Virus record (IMG/VR): IMGVR_UViG_3300048012_000265
Location: 1 to 36,562 of that record
Direction: 5' to 3' (one strand)
Length of the DNA: 36,562 nt
From: a virus
Shown here: positions 15,792 to 24,584 of the stretch, piece by piece
Layout: every line of letters begins with the position of its first letter
Position numbering within the stretch: the first letter of the stretch is position 1
Translations under genes and position numbers: made by a program
The notes under the pieces: generated by a model
The model's database searches: none
What the model saw: only the letters and a program-made list of their open reading frames with translations
Told to the model about the DNA's origin: nothing

Positions 15792-17618
15792 TTATTTTTC
15801 AATTAACTTATCTTCACCCAAAAAATTACTATCATCATCTTCGGAATTTTGTTCACTTTCTGTTAATAACTTTGCAATTTTTGTTTCACTTTTTTTGGAA
15901 TTTTTCAAGAAAGAATCTAACTTTTGCAAATCTGCTTCAAGTTTTAGAGGACTATCACCCCAATCTCTTCCAGAATTCCGTCTTTCATCTGCACCCAGTC
16001 TATCACGACCCATTGGTTTATCATCCGGATGATCATATTTCTTTCCGTCATTCTTTCTTTTATTCTCGTCTTTTTCACGTTGATGTATTTTTTCTTGCTT
16101 TTCTTCGTCACTAAGTTTACCAAAACCCCAACCGTCATCTTCTTCTGCATCTGCTGAATTCTGAGTTGGGTCTGCTGGGTCATTTCCTTCATTTTGTATA
16201 CTTTCTAGTCGGAAAAATTCTTTTGCATCGTCCACAAAGTTACTTCTAATTTCATTAACCTCGTCTTCTGCAAGACCAAATATTTTATCATATACCCAAT
16301 CTTTTGAAAACATTTTTGCATCAACCATGTCACGTGCAGTAGATAATTTCTCTGACAATATTCTTACACGTTCTTCTTCAAAAATTGTAGAAGGATTGGT
16401 CAATTTTAAACTAAAATCAACTAATTTAGCATCTGTGTAACCTTGTGAGTAAAGATGAACTATTGCAATCTTTGTCAACTCACTTATTGTGATTCTCTGT
16501 AATCTCTCAATTGTTCTTGCAAATCTAATGTCTTCGGCAGCCAATGTTGCTTTACCAGTTATACCTTCTTCGTATCCTAAAAATGCTTTTGGGATTTTAA
16601 GTGCAGCCATCATCTTATTTTTAACATACTCAATATCTTCTGTTCCATCGTAGGTCATTGCACCTAAATTTTCAATACGAGTACCACTATCACCACCACG
16701 AACAGGCATAAAGAAGTCTTCAGTCATGTTCTGCAAATTAAACTTTAGATTATAGTCACCCGTTTTTTCGTCAACAAACGGAACTTTTTTCATCTTATTA
16801 ATAACCTTTTGCATAAAGTTATCAACTTCGTTTGGTGGAATATTACCAATATCAATGTAAAACATTCTTTTTTCAGGTGCTCTCATTATTCTATGAATAA
16901 GCATAGCATCTTCCATAAGTTGAAGTTGCTTCCATGTTCTTCTAGCAGCCTCAACCATACTCTTTCCATAAGGAAGATAATTTGTATCTCCTAGCAATCT
17001 AAAGTGTGCTATTTCATAGTTTTCGTAGTTTGCACGATATTGACCCTCTTGCTTGAACATTACTAATTGTGGATTATCAGGATCCATATCTTCAATTCGT
17101 GTCATTTCATATGTTGAAACAGGTTTGACATTTAACACACCATACTCAGGTTCAATTTCAAGATGAAGATAAAAATCTCCGTATTTACACATATTACGAA
17201 TCCATCCCCATAAATTAAACTCTACATTTAATATGTCGTAAAATAAATTTTCAAGGATACCCTTAACATTTGAATCACTACATGATATTTTTAGTATTTC
17301 ACCAAACTCACTTCGTGTAGTAGATTCGTCTGCATAAATATCCAATGCACTTGAAATAATTGGATCAGTATCCATTACTTCGTAGTCACTAAATAGTTCA
17401 AGTCGTGCAGCCTGAAATCCAACGTTATTAAATCCGTTAGCATAATCACTATACAAAGTATGCATACGATCATACTTGTCCCTTGTTCTTTTTGAATATT
17501 GCAGATTATCTGTATCTGCTACTTTTAGTTTCTTCCCACCAACATTTCGCACAACAACTCCACTTGAAAAAAGTCGTTTTAAAGCACCGAATAATTTGTT
17601 TTGTTTTGGATCTGCCAT
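15792..17618 (-). CDS. gp20: Portal protein, T4 gp20-like
   Basis: The 608-aa protein forms the dodecameric ring at one capsid vertex through which DNA enters. Family features include MDTDPIISSALDIYADEST (about residue 80), FNLWGWIRNMCKYGDFYLHL (about 135), and YVKNKMMAALKIPKAFLGYE with GKATLAAEDIRFARTIERLQ (about 330-375), the region lining the channel. T4 gp20 is 524 aa; the extra length is a C-terminal, very charged tail (residues ~490-608, D/E/K/R-rich). The gene lies between a lipoprotein gene and an unknown helical protein, not next to TerL as expected. AAGG lies about 9 bases before the ATG. Confidence 0.95.
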   Translation of the reverse strand: MADPKQNKLFGALKRLFSSGVVVRNVGGKKLKVADTDNLQYSKRTRDKYDRMHTLYSDYANGFNNVGFQAARLELFSDYEVMDTDPIISSALDIYADESTTRSEFGEILKISCSDSNVKGILENLFYDILNVEFNLWGWIRNMCKYGDFYLHLEIEPEYGVLNVKPVSTYEMTRIEDMDPDNPQLVMFKQEGQYRANYENYEIAHFRLLGDTNYLPYGKSMVEAARRTWKQLQLMEDAMLIHRIMRAPEKRMFYIDIGNIPPNEVDNFMQKVINKMKKVPFVDEKTGDYNLKFNLQNMTEDFFMPVRGGDSGTRIENLGAMTYDGTEDIEYVKNKMMAALKIPKAFLGYEEGITGKATLAAEDIRFARTIERLQRITISELTKIAIVHLYSQGYTDAKLVDFSLKLTNPSTIFEEERVRILSEKLSTARDMVDAKMFSKDWVYDKIFGLAEDEVNEIRSNFVDDAKEFFRLESIQNEGNDPADPTQNSADAEEDDGWGFGKLSDEEKQEKIHQREKDENKRKNDGKKYDHPDDKPMGRDRLGADERRNSGRDWGDSPLKLEADLQKLDSFLKNSKKSETKIAKLLTESEQNSEDDDSNFLGEDKLIEK

Positions 17619-17680
17619 TATGTAACCTTATAAATGATAAATTCTATTAAATATATACATATATGTCAATCTAATATATA

Positions 17681-18289
17681 TTAATTTAAATCACTGGCCG
17701 CACCGATGATGTCTCCTCCATCAAATCCTTGAAAAGGACCTAATGGATTTCGTTCTCGTTTTAAAGTATCAATATTTTTCTCACCGGAATACAATACATA
17801 TTCTACGGTGTCATCTACAATTAATATCAAAACACTTATTTTCCAACCAGTTGTATGTACATTTTTTCTAAAGTTTAATATATCTAAAATGACACTTCCT
17901 TCCCGTTGATTTTTAATTCTTTCTAAGTTAATTTCGTATGCAAGTCCGTCTTCACGTGCAGCCAGCATTTTAAGAACACCGGCAGGTAACTCAATCTTAT
18001 TAAATAATGTATATCTAGACGGACTATCTAATTTAAATTTACTCATGACATCAAGATAAGTTAGTCGTTTTACATTTGGAATAGTTTCTAAGTCTAATCC
18101 CATTTTAACTAAGTCAGAATAGTTTGTTTCACCGAGAACTATTTTTTCAACCACACCTTCAACTTGAGTGTATGTCTCAAATGATGATTCAGTATATACA
18201 CCCTGTGTTGGTAATAGTGATTGCGTTGCACAACCTCCGGTAAAAAATAATAAGCATATTATTACGAGTATATTTTGCGTTATCTTCAT
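17681..18289 (-). CDS. Phage-encoded lipoprotein
   Basis: A 202-aa protein with a textbook lipoprotein signal: a short basic start, a hydrophobic core (ILVIICLLFF) and a lipobox with the lipidated cysteine at residue 20 (TGGC, then ATQS). The mature part contains VLGETNYSDLVKMGLDLETI, faintly like the G-x-T-x-x-D-L loop of BamE/SmpA-type outer-membrane lipoproteins; the resemblance is weak. GGAG lies 7 bases before the ATG, and the gene sits tightly between TerL and portal, so it should be expressed late. Possible roles are superinfection exclusion, as for T5 Llp, or lysis. A D after the cysteine is absent, so outer-membrane sorting would be expected in a typical Gram-negative host. Confidence 0.8.
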   Translation of the reverse strand: MKITQNILVIICLLFFTGGCATQSLLPTQGVYTESSFETYTQVEGVVEKIVLGETNYSDLVKMGLDLETIPNVKRLTYLDVMSKFKLDSPSRYTLFNKIELPAGVLKMLAAREDGLAYEINLERIKNQREGSVILDILNFRKNVHTTGWKISVLILIVDDTVEYVLYSGEKNIDTLKRERNPLGPFQGFDGGDIIGAASDLN

Positions 18290-18306
18290 TTGTTTTCTCC
18301 GTTTTG

Positions 18307-19908
18307 TTATTTAAGTAACCAATCTAAACTTTCACTTCCTCCGTGGGGATTTTTCATTTCATATGGATTAGACTTTAAACCAGAATTTAAAAATGCTTGT
18401 CCTGCATCCATATTTGTCGTACTGCCCATATAGTCAAATAAACTTTTTTGAGTTTCAATATTCTCTGATCTAAATCTTAGAGCAGTATCACGAACCCACA
18501 GAGCAATACACAAACTTATTACCAAATCGTCATTATATCCTTGCATTGCCTCTGCACGTTGACCATTCCAAACAAATGTGAATAATTCTTCAATAGTTCT
18601 TTCTGATACAAGTTCAAGTTCTTTTTCACGGACATATGTTTCCATTTTACTAATGATAAGTGGACGTGTTTTCATCGATGTAGTGAAACCAGGAACCTGC
18701 TTCTTTTCCATTCTGTTCAATTTGTTTGTATGTTGAGTAAATTCGTCTATATATTGGTAATCTCTTTGTGTGTAATAAAGATTATTATATCCTTTATCTA
18801 TTATTTGTTGCAACACAGCCCACCCAATATTTGCATTTTCTACCACCAACAATGCTCCATTAAATTCACTTGCTACTGCAACAAGTAAATTGCCGAAATC
18901 TTTTGTTTCTATTTCTCCTTTAAATTCAGCCACCTGTCTTACGTTTTCTACATCAAATACATGAAATGCACTTTTATCCTTTCCGTCTCCTCTTGCAACA
19001 TCAGCAGCCACAACATAATCTTTGTTATGATTTGGATATTCCCATATCCAATATTCTTTGTTTGCACCTCGTTTTTCAACAGGTTCCTTCATCATTGTGG
19101 ATTTGTACCATTCAATTAAACTAGCATCCACAACCGAACGACCACTACTGATAAAGTCACAATCACACTCTTGGGCTGCGTCTTTTTCACCAAGAACTTT
19201 GGTTTGTAGGTCTCTCCACTTTTGATCACGATCAGGATGCAATGACCAATGCAAATTAATTGGATTAAAGTCATTTGATCCATCCATAGTACCAACCCAA
19301 GTTTTGTGGAAAAAGTTACCGATACCATTCGGAGTTGATAACAGAATAGAACGACCACCAGTTGTAATTGTAGATTGTGACGCAGTCCATATATCTTCCA
19401 TGTTTGTAATAAACGCACACTCGTCCACGATAAGTAAACTCAATGATGACGAACGAGAAGCATCTACACTACTTGAGGCTGCACGAATATTACTTCCGTT
19501 TTTAAAACGCATACTAAGTTTGTTTTTTTCTGTACACTCACTTCGCAACCAACTCGGTAGATGTTCAGACATATGAGTTACTTTTGTAACAATGTTTTTT
19601 GCAGTTTCTTGATTGATAGCAATACAAAGAATACTTTTATCTGTAAAAAAGGTCATCAACCACAATGCGTATCCTGATACAAGGGTGGATATTCCCATTT
19701 GTCTTGCTTTTAAAACAATATTAAATTGTTCGTCACGAAAACTTTCAAGAGTTTTTGCCTGAAAGTCATACAGTGCAAATGGAATCGTACCCAAAGTTGG
19801 GTGCTGAATCTTGCAGTATTTTTTCATGAAGTATGACGGTGATTTTAAACACTCCGTATACTCCTGTTTTATTATTTCCCTTAATGGAACTTTTTGATTA
19901 CCTGCCAT
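18307..19908 (-). CDS. gp17: Terminase large subunit, T4 gp17-like
   Basis: The 533-aa protein is the packaging motor ATPase and nuclease. The ATPase domain shows an ARQMGIST P-loop (residues 68-75) and Walker B LLIVDE (158-163). The RNase H-fold nuclease domain shows VVAADVARGDGKDKS (about residue 295), LLVVENANIGWAV, and a late DDLVISLCIALW acidic pair. The P-loop lacks the usual lysine before S/T, with the arginine at position 69 likely acting instead, a variant known in some terminases. T4 gp17 is 610 aa. No Shine-Dalgarno sequence is present; a TATATATTTAT element ends 5-6 bases before the ATG, directly after a terminator, so this gene opens the head unit. Confidence 0.95.
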   Translation of the reverse strand: MAGNQKVPLREIIKQEYTECLKSPSYFMKKYCKIQHPTLGTIPFALYDFQAKTLESFRDEQFNIVLKARQMGISTLVSGYALWLMTFFTDKSILCIAINQETAKNIVTKVTHMSEHLPSWLRSECTEKNKLSMRFKNGSNIRAASSSVDASRSSSLSLLIVDECAFITNMEDIWTASQSTITTGGRSILLSTPNGIGNFFHKTWVGTMDGSNDFNPINLHWSLHPDRDQKWRDLQTKVLGEKDAAQECDCDFISSGRSVVDASLIEWYKSTMMKEPVEKRGANKEYWIWEYPNHNKDYVVAADVARGDGKDKSAFHVFDVENVRQVAEFKGEIETKDFGNLLVAVASEFNGALLVVENANIGWAVLQQIIDKGYNNLYYTQRDYQYIDEFTQHTNKLNRMEKKQVPGFTTSMKTRPLIISKMETYVREKELELVSERTIEELFTFVWNGQRAEAMQGYNDDLVISLCIALWVRDTALRFRSENIETQKSLFDYMGSTTNMDAGQAFLNSGLKSNPYEMKNPHGGSESLDWLLK

Positions 19909-19913
19909 TAAGA

Positions 19914-19925
19914 ATAAATATATAT
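19914..19925 (-). promoter_or_regulatory. Putative promoter element TATATATTTAT before TerL
   Basis: Coding-strand ATATATATTTAT ends 5 bases before the TerL ATG and follows a hairpin terminator by about 25 bases. This terminator-element-gene arrangement recurs at the 233-aa gene, gp13 and scaffold genes, which supports a promoter role. Confidence 0.45.
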
Positions 19926-19946
19926 GTATTTAATTTTCTATAATAT

Positions 19947-19975
19947 AAAAAAGTTTCAAGGATACCTTGAAACTT
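19947..19975 (-). terminator. Rho-independent terminator before TerL
   Basis: A stem AAGTTTCAAGG / CCTTGAAACTT with a three-base loop (ATA) is followed on the minus strand by a T run. It begins within a few bases of the stop codon of the four-cysteine protein and ends the transcription unit that starts at the kinase gene. Confidence 0.85.
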
Positions 19976-20602
19976 TTAAAAAGTCATATCCACATATTCT
20001 TCTAAATTCTCTTCAACTTCTTTTAAACGATTTTCAAGTTCTTCTAAATCTTTTTCCAAATCACCCATAACTTGCTGTTTATTTGGAAGATTCCACTGCT
20101 CAAGTGAACCATCTTCATTTAAAAACTCGGGATCGTTTGTAATATGCTCTTTTGATTCCACCAATTTTGTTTTGGTGTCTAACAGAAAACTAAGTTCATT
20201 TTCAAGCATAGTCTTTTTTTCATATGCTTCGTACTTACCTTCATCCTTTAGTTTTTGTTCGTATTCTTGAACACAATCAAAACACATACCTTTCATAGCA
20301 AGCATTCTTTTGTCTAGGTTTTTAGTTGGATCAACCGTACACATTTTCTTAGGACAATTCGGTGCTTCTCTTAAAGACTTTCGGACCTTATCCATTAAAG
20401 TTTCTGTTCTAACCTTTGAATTAGAACCAACTTGTTTCCATTCTTTTCCATCTTTATCTGTCCAAACTTCACCTGGTTGTCGGATTACAAGTTCATCAAC
20501 CTCTCCCTCATATCCATGTACTTTGGGAAGTTCTTCACCTTGAAACAATTTACGTGATCTTTTTATCACATACTTCAAGTCATCTTTATCCATTTTTGCC
20601 AT
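19976..20602 (-). CDS. Four-cysteine (zinc-ribbon-like) protein with coiled-coil tail
   Basis: A 208-aa protein with C83-x4-C88 and C107-x2-C110, spaced like a zinc ribbon, inside NCPKKMC ... GMCFDC. Before it is a GEVWTDKDGKEWKQVGS strand-turn segment, and the last ~50 residues are an acidic coiled coil (DLEKDLEELENRLKEVEENL). It is the gene directly before TerL, where T4 places the small terminase gp16, but the cysteine motif is not a gp16 feature and a terminator separates the two genes, so I do not call it gp16. Start at 20602 has a weak AGG; an internal ATG three codons later is also possible. Confidence 0.65.
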   Translation of the reverse strand: MAKMDKDDLKYVIKRSRKLFQGEELPKVHGYEGEVDELVIRQPGEVWTDKDGKEWKQVGSNSKVRTETLMDKVRKSLREAPNCPKKMCTVDPTKNLDKRMLAMKGMCFDCVQEYEQKLKDEGKYEAYEKKTMLENELSFLLDTKTKLVESKEHITNDPEFLNEDGSLEQWNLPNKQQVMGDLEKDLEELENRLKEVEENLEEYVDMTF

Positions 20603-20642
20603 AACCTATTATTATTCCATATTTTTTGTTTTTTGTCAAATA

Positions 20643-21044
20643 CTATGATAGTATTTCTAATTTTTTAATACACTCATTTAAAAAAACATTTATTAAAAAG
20701 TTCTCGTATTGAGTTCTATATTTATTCCGTTGAGTATCTGTTAAGTCGTATTGCATAAAATATAATTTCTCACAACACTCATTTTCCTTTCTAAATCTGT
20801 CGTGTATTCCTTGTATTATTTTTTTTAAAGGAGCATGATCCTCCCCATAACCATATAAAAAGACGATAGACAAACACAAGTTTTTTTCTTCTTCTTTTAT
20901 ACTATCAACAAATTCTTTATCAAGATATGTAATTTGCTGGGGTAATATTGCACGGTGCGAAGTTCTAAATCGTTTTGCAACTTCGTTTATATATTTTTCT
21001 AATTCGTTTGCCTTTAGATAAATGTTTCCATTTAACTTAATCAT
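20643..21044 (-). CDS. Unknown small soluble protein
   Basis: A 133-aa protein with no recognised domain, starting MIKLNGNIYLKANELEKYI. It has several cysteines in the second half (NECCEKLYF, LNECIKK) and a helical look. The frame is open ten codons further to an ATG at 21074, but GAGG lies 6 bases before the ATG at 21044 and nothing comparable precedes the longer start. The chosen start overlaps the stop of the basic protein by 8 bases, consistent with coupled translation. Confidence 0.55.
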   Translation of the reverse strand: MIKLNGNIYLKANELEKYINEVAKRFRTSHRAILPQQITYLDKEFVDSIKEEEKNLCLSIVFLYGYGEDHAPLKKIIQGIHDRFRKENECCEKLYFMQYDLTDTQRNKYRTQYENFLINVFLNECIKKLEILS

Positions 21045-22074
21045 ATTTACCTCGTTTAAAGTCTTTTCTGTCATATGCTTTTTTGTTTTTCATAGGAATA
21101 CTTTTTGGCATAGTTGGTTTACGAACTTTTTTATATGCGTCCATCTTGGTTAATAACTTTTGCTTTTTTGATTCAGACAACTTTTGTATTTTGTGGACAA
21201 GCATTTTAATATATTCTTTTTTGCTACCACGACCTTTAAAATATGGACTTTTATCACTTAGCATTTTAGCAACATCAAGTATTGCTTTCAAATCTTTTAA
21301 ATTTTCTTGGTTTTCTTTACTTTCATTCGTTGGAACTTTTTCAGGTAAGTCATCGTGATCTGTTTTTGCCATTTTCTTTGTATCCTTTTTTGTCATTCCG
21401 GTTGCTATCTTTTTAATCTTAGAATATAAACCATCATCTACATCAGACTTTTTTAATTCACCTTTGTTATATGCATGAACCATTCCAAATAATCTTTGTT
21501 GGGATTTTGACACAGATTTTTCATTAATTGGTCCGTCTATTTTCGTAAACTCTACATAGAACTTACCAGTTTCAGATGATTCAAATGGTTTCCCACCAAC
21601 ATTCTTACAATGTTTTTTTGCGGCTTCTCTTGTTTTAAAGATATATGGTTTTAGTTTTCCACCTTCATAATGTGCAGACACTTCTGGTTGCGATCCATTT
21701 ACTTTTAAAGTCAACACTCCGTGTTTATTTTCTTGCATCGTATTTGAATTTGCTCTGACTCGTTTGAGTCGTTCTTTTTCCTTTGCTTTTATTTTTGGTA
21801 ACATCTTTCTTGCGACCTTTGCAATTATTGCTGGTTTTAGTTTATTATCAATTGTTTGTTTTTGGGTAATGCTTAAATCTGAATACGACTTCCCACCTGT
21901 AATTTTTTTTACAAGAACATTCTTGGCAGCCTTTTGTGCAGATGCTTTTAACTTCTCAGGTGTTTTCATTCGTTTTGCCAATAACTTTTTTTTAAGCAAA
22001 CGTTTTTTTGCAGTTCGTTTGGCTGCTCTGGCCAGTTTTCTTCTAGCTGCAATCGAGAGTTTTTTCTCTTCCAT
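21037..22074 (-). CDS. Very basic virion-region protein with DUF3008-like segment
   Basis: A 345-aa, strongly basic protein. Residues 6-105 are a lysine/arginine-rich helix (ARRKLARAAKRTAKKRLL ... VLVKKITGGKSYSDLSITQ ... KVARKMLPKIKAKEKERLKR), suited to contact DNA or the acidic scaffold. Residues ~186-247 (SVSKSQQRLFGMVHAYNKGE ... HDDLPEKV) resemble the small DUF3008 family, whose role is unknown to me. A final basic tail follows. I have an impression that proteins with the same N-terminal half occur in other T4-type marine phages. GAGG about 8 bases before the ATG sets the start; two bases separate it from the previous stop. Confidence 0.7.
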   Translation of the reverse strand: MEEKKLSIAARRKLARAAKRTAKKRLLKKKLLAKRMKTPEKLKASAQKAAKNVLVKKITGGKSYSDLSITQKQTIDNKLKPAIIAKVARKMLPKIKAKEKERLKRVRANSNTMQENKHGVLTLKVNGSQPEVSAHYEGGKLKPYIFKTREAAKKHCKNVGGKPFESSETGKFYVEFTKIDGPINEKSVSKSQQRLFGMVHAYNKGELKKSDVDDGLYSKIKKIATGMTKKDTKKMAKTDHDDLPEKVPTNESKENQENLKDLKAILDVAKMLSDKSPYFKGRGSKKEYIKMLVHKIQKLSESKKQKLLTKMDAYKKVRKPTMPKSIPMKNKKAYDRKDFKRGKYD

Positions 22075-22076
22075 GA

Positions 22077-24584
22077 TTAAAACCTCATTATACCCATAAT
22101 TTGATTTATAGGAGCAAATGTACCTGTGAGTTTATATGTTCCACCTTTGTATTGAAATACTACACCTTCTGTTGGTGCAATTGCACTGCTTCCACCAATA
22201 GAATTAAGACGAGCAAGATTCTTATTTAGTTTCTCCATGTCTTTCTTAAACTTATCAGGTGATTCCACCGAACTTATCTTCTTGCCTTCAAGTGTTTTAA
22301 CGTGAGAATCAAGTGCTTTTGCAATATCATCACTTCCACCAGCCGCAACAAACCCTTTTACATTCTTTAATACTTCTGCACCCAATTTCAAAAAGATGAA
22401 TTGAAACGGCCACATATTTTCTTCAAACTGTTTTGTAATATCTTCTTTTTCAAACTTGGTAACCCAAGCAAGTAGTTTTGGATGATCAGATAATTCTTTT
22501 TTAATTGTAGTGATTTTGTTAGACTTATCATTATATGCCCAACGACCAATGAGTGCTTCGTATACATTCGAGGGAAATATCTCTTTATTTTTTGTTTGTT
22601 GTTTATCAAGCAAGTTTCTCCACCAAGAATCGTGATACTTCATTACTTTATCGTTATCTTTTAATCTAAATTTGCTTTTAAGTTTATCTATTTTAGCAGA
22701 ATACTTTGCATATGAATCTCCAAATGTTTTACTTTTAGGAAGTTCCACCACAATCGGTGCGTTCAATGAATATCGTTTTTGAACATCTGCGTTTATTTGT
22801 TTCAACATACCTTTAAGCATTCTTGCAGAGTCTTTAAGTTCACCTGTTATATCGTTTCCCTCGGAATCTTCTGATACTGCTTTTCCTGCGGAATCATATG
22901 CCTGTGTTCCGTGGAATACTAACATATCTACATTCTGAGGAATAACATTTTGTGTTGCAGGTGTCATTACCTCTATATTCATAAAACGTTCACCTTCACG
23001 AAATACTTTATTCTTTTGTGCATCTGTAAGACCAGATATAGCAGTTTCTAAATCTTCAACTGCACCTACAAATGCGTCACGAATATTATCAGGACGATCA
23101 GCAAATATACTTGAAAATTCTTTTACATTAGGTGCGGCTGCTCCTGCGTTTTTTAAATGCCCTTGATTTCTTGCAGCCACTAATTCACCATCTTTCCAAG
23201 AAAACATTAAATTTTGTCCATCGAGTTTTTCGGTAACTTCTTTTTCAACATTTAATTCTCCTGCAAGTGACCTACGAATCATTTCTTTTAAATCTCCGAA
23301 TGTTAACTCACGATCATCAAAAGGATGACTCATATGTCCAGCTGCACCTCCTTCTGTGATAATTTTACTTTCTTTGATTGCCTGACCTTCGACTCCTTTA
23401 TCTATTTTGTCTTCGTTTTCTTCATCTTCTACATCAAGTGTATTTCCATCTACATTTTCTTCTCCTGACCTATCTACTTTTCGTATAGATGCTTCTGAAC
23501 CTATAAAGTCTACTAATTTATATCCAGAAGTTTGAGCAACAGAATCTATTACCTCAACCCATTGTTCGTGTGCTGATTTTGATTTTTCTATCGAAATTTG
23601 ATTATTTGCAGTTATTTCGTCTGTTACACCTGCAGGATAAAAAGATACTGCCGGTACGGGTCCTGCGTATTCTTTCCACATTCTATAATCTGCATTTCTA
23701 CTTACTCCGTTTTTACCCACTACATAATCTAAAAGATCATAACCAAGTTGCTGAACTCTTTCCTCACTTTCAGTTTCGTAAACTTTGTTTGGGAAAAAAG
23801 AACCAGGACCGTCATCAACCAACAGAATACCCGATGCGGCTATTGTGCTTACTTCATTCAGTACAATTGAAATTGATTTTGTAAAGTTTGGATAGTTCTG
23901 CAAAAAACTTTCAAATAACTCTTCATTTTCAAATAATGTACTAAACTTCTTGGTAAGATACTTAAATATCTTTTCATCATACCAACCAAACAATTCTTCA
24001 AATGCTTGAATCTTTGTCGTTTTGTCGTGGTTAGGACTTCCCAATAAGTCACGAATACGAGTACCACTAACTTCTTTTCCTAAAACCTTAATGCTTACGT
24101 GTGGTGCTACAATAAAATATCCATGTTCACCGTATGGTTTCAAATCATTTTTATTTTTTTCATACGATTGATAATACGCAGGAGAGCCATCTGCTTTGGT
24201 TGTTTTTAATCTACCCGCATCTTTTTCTCCAAAAATATAAACGACTGCCGTTGTATTTGGATCATACTTCTTTAAAATTTCTTCACACACATATGGATTT
24301 TTTACTTTAGTAACATTCCGAACTCCATGCTTTGTCCATACCATTTTCTTTTCCTTGAAATTCAAGGGACTTTTTGTGGCATCCGTTTTGTCACTAGTTG
24401 CTACATATGCTTTATCAAACTTACCATCCAACCATTTGTATGTTTTATAGTGATGCACTCCTGCTGGTTGAAATCTACCAGGATATATTCCAATAACTTT
24501 TCGTATTGAATTTTCTTGCAATACATCGTTTACAACATACTCAGTTAAATTTTGAGTAAGCAATTCTCTTAGTTCAGTTTTCAC
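22077..24584 (-). CDS. Adenylyltransferase-fold / ligase-like nucleotidyltransferase fusion
   Basis: An 835-aa two-domain enzyme-like protein. Residues 1-25 (MKTELRELLTQNLTEYVVND...) form a capsid-targeting-like helix with LTE and LQE. Residues ~29-210 show a nucleotidyltransferase fold of the NadM/cytidylyltransferase class: IGIYPGRFQP with HH at 44-45 in place of the usual HxGH, YIFGEKD (116-122) and SGTRIRDLL (173-181). From ~411 a second domain starts at GGAAGHMSHPFDD and carries ligase/capping-type motifs: KLDGQN (453-458, motif I lysine), NIEVMTP (motif III), EGVVFQYKGGTYKLTG near the end (motifs IV-V). Function is inferred: nucleotidyl transfer to a nucleic acid or cofactor. GTG start overlaps the previous stop (GTGA). 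Whether the altered HxGH still binds nucleotide is unknown. Confidence 0.75.
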   Translation of the reverse strand: MKTELRELLTQNLTEYVVNDVLQENSIRKVIGIYPGRFQPAGVHHYKTYKWLDGKFDKAYVATSDKTDATKSPLNFKEKKMVWTKHGVRNVTKVKNPYVCEEILKKYDPNTTAVVYIFGEKDAGRLKTTKADGSPAYYQSYEKNKNDLKPYGEHGYFIVAPHVSIKVLGKEVSGTRIRDLLGSPNHDKTTKIQAFEELFGWYDEKIFKYLTKKFSTLFENEELFESFLQNYPNFTKSISIVLNEVSTIAASGILLVDDGPGSFFPNKVYETESEERVQQLGYDLLDYVVGKNGVSRNADYRMWKEYAGPVPAVSFYPAGVTDEITANNQISIEKSKSAHEQWVEVIDSVAQTSGYKLVDFIGSEASIRKVDRSGEENVDGNTLDVEDEENEDKIDKGVEGQAIKESKIITEGGAAGHMSHPFDDRELTFGDLKEMIRRSLAGELNVEKEVTEKLDGQNLMFSWKDGELVAARNQGHLKNAGAAAPNVKEFSSIFADRPDNIRDAFVGAVEDLETAISGLTDAQKNKVFREGERFMNIEVMTPATQNVIPQNVDMLVFHGTQAYDSAGKAVSEDSEGNDITGELKDSARMLKGMLKQINADVQKRYSLNAPIVVELPKSKTFGDSYAKYSAKIDKLKSKFRLKDNDKVMKYHDSWWRNLLDKQQTKNKEIFPSNVYEALIGRWAYNDKSNKITTIKKELSDHPKLLAWVTKFEKEDITKQFEENMWPFQFIFLKLGAEVLKNVKGFVAAGGSDDIAKALDSHVKTLEGKKISSVESPDKFKKDMEKLNKNLARLNSIGGSSAIAPTEGVVFQYKGGTYKLTGTFAPINQIMGIMRF

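Noticed and set aside
611-19925. Plus-strand TATAAATA matches as T4-type late promoters for rightward transcription
   Set aside because: Sites such as 611-618 and 7574-7581 match the T4 late box on the plus strand, but no rightward genes follow. The element was interpreted on the coding strand instead.
19976-20602. Small terminase gp16 assignment
   Set aside because: Position fits, but the four-cysteine motif and lack of similarity to gp16 helices do not.
21045-21074. Longer start for the small protein at 20643-21044
   Set aside because: The upstream ATG has no ribosome-binding sequence, whereas the ATG at 21044 has GAGG at the right spacing and a small overlap with the preceding gene.
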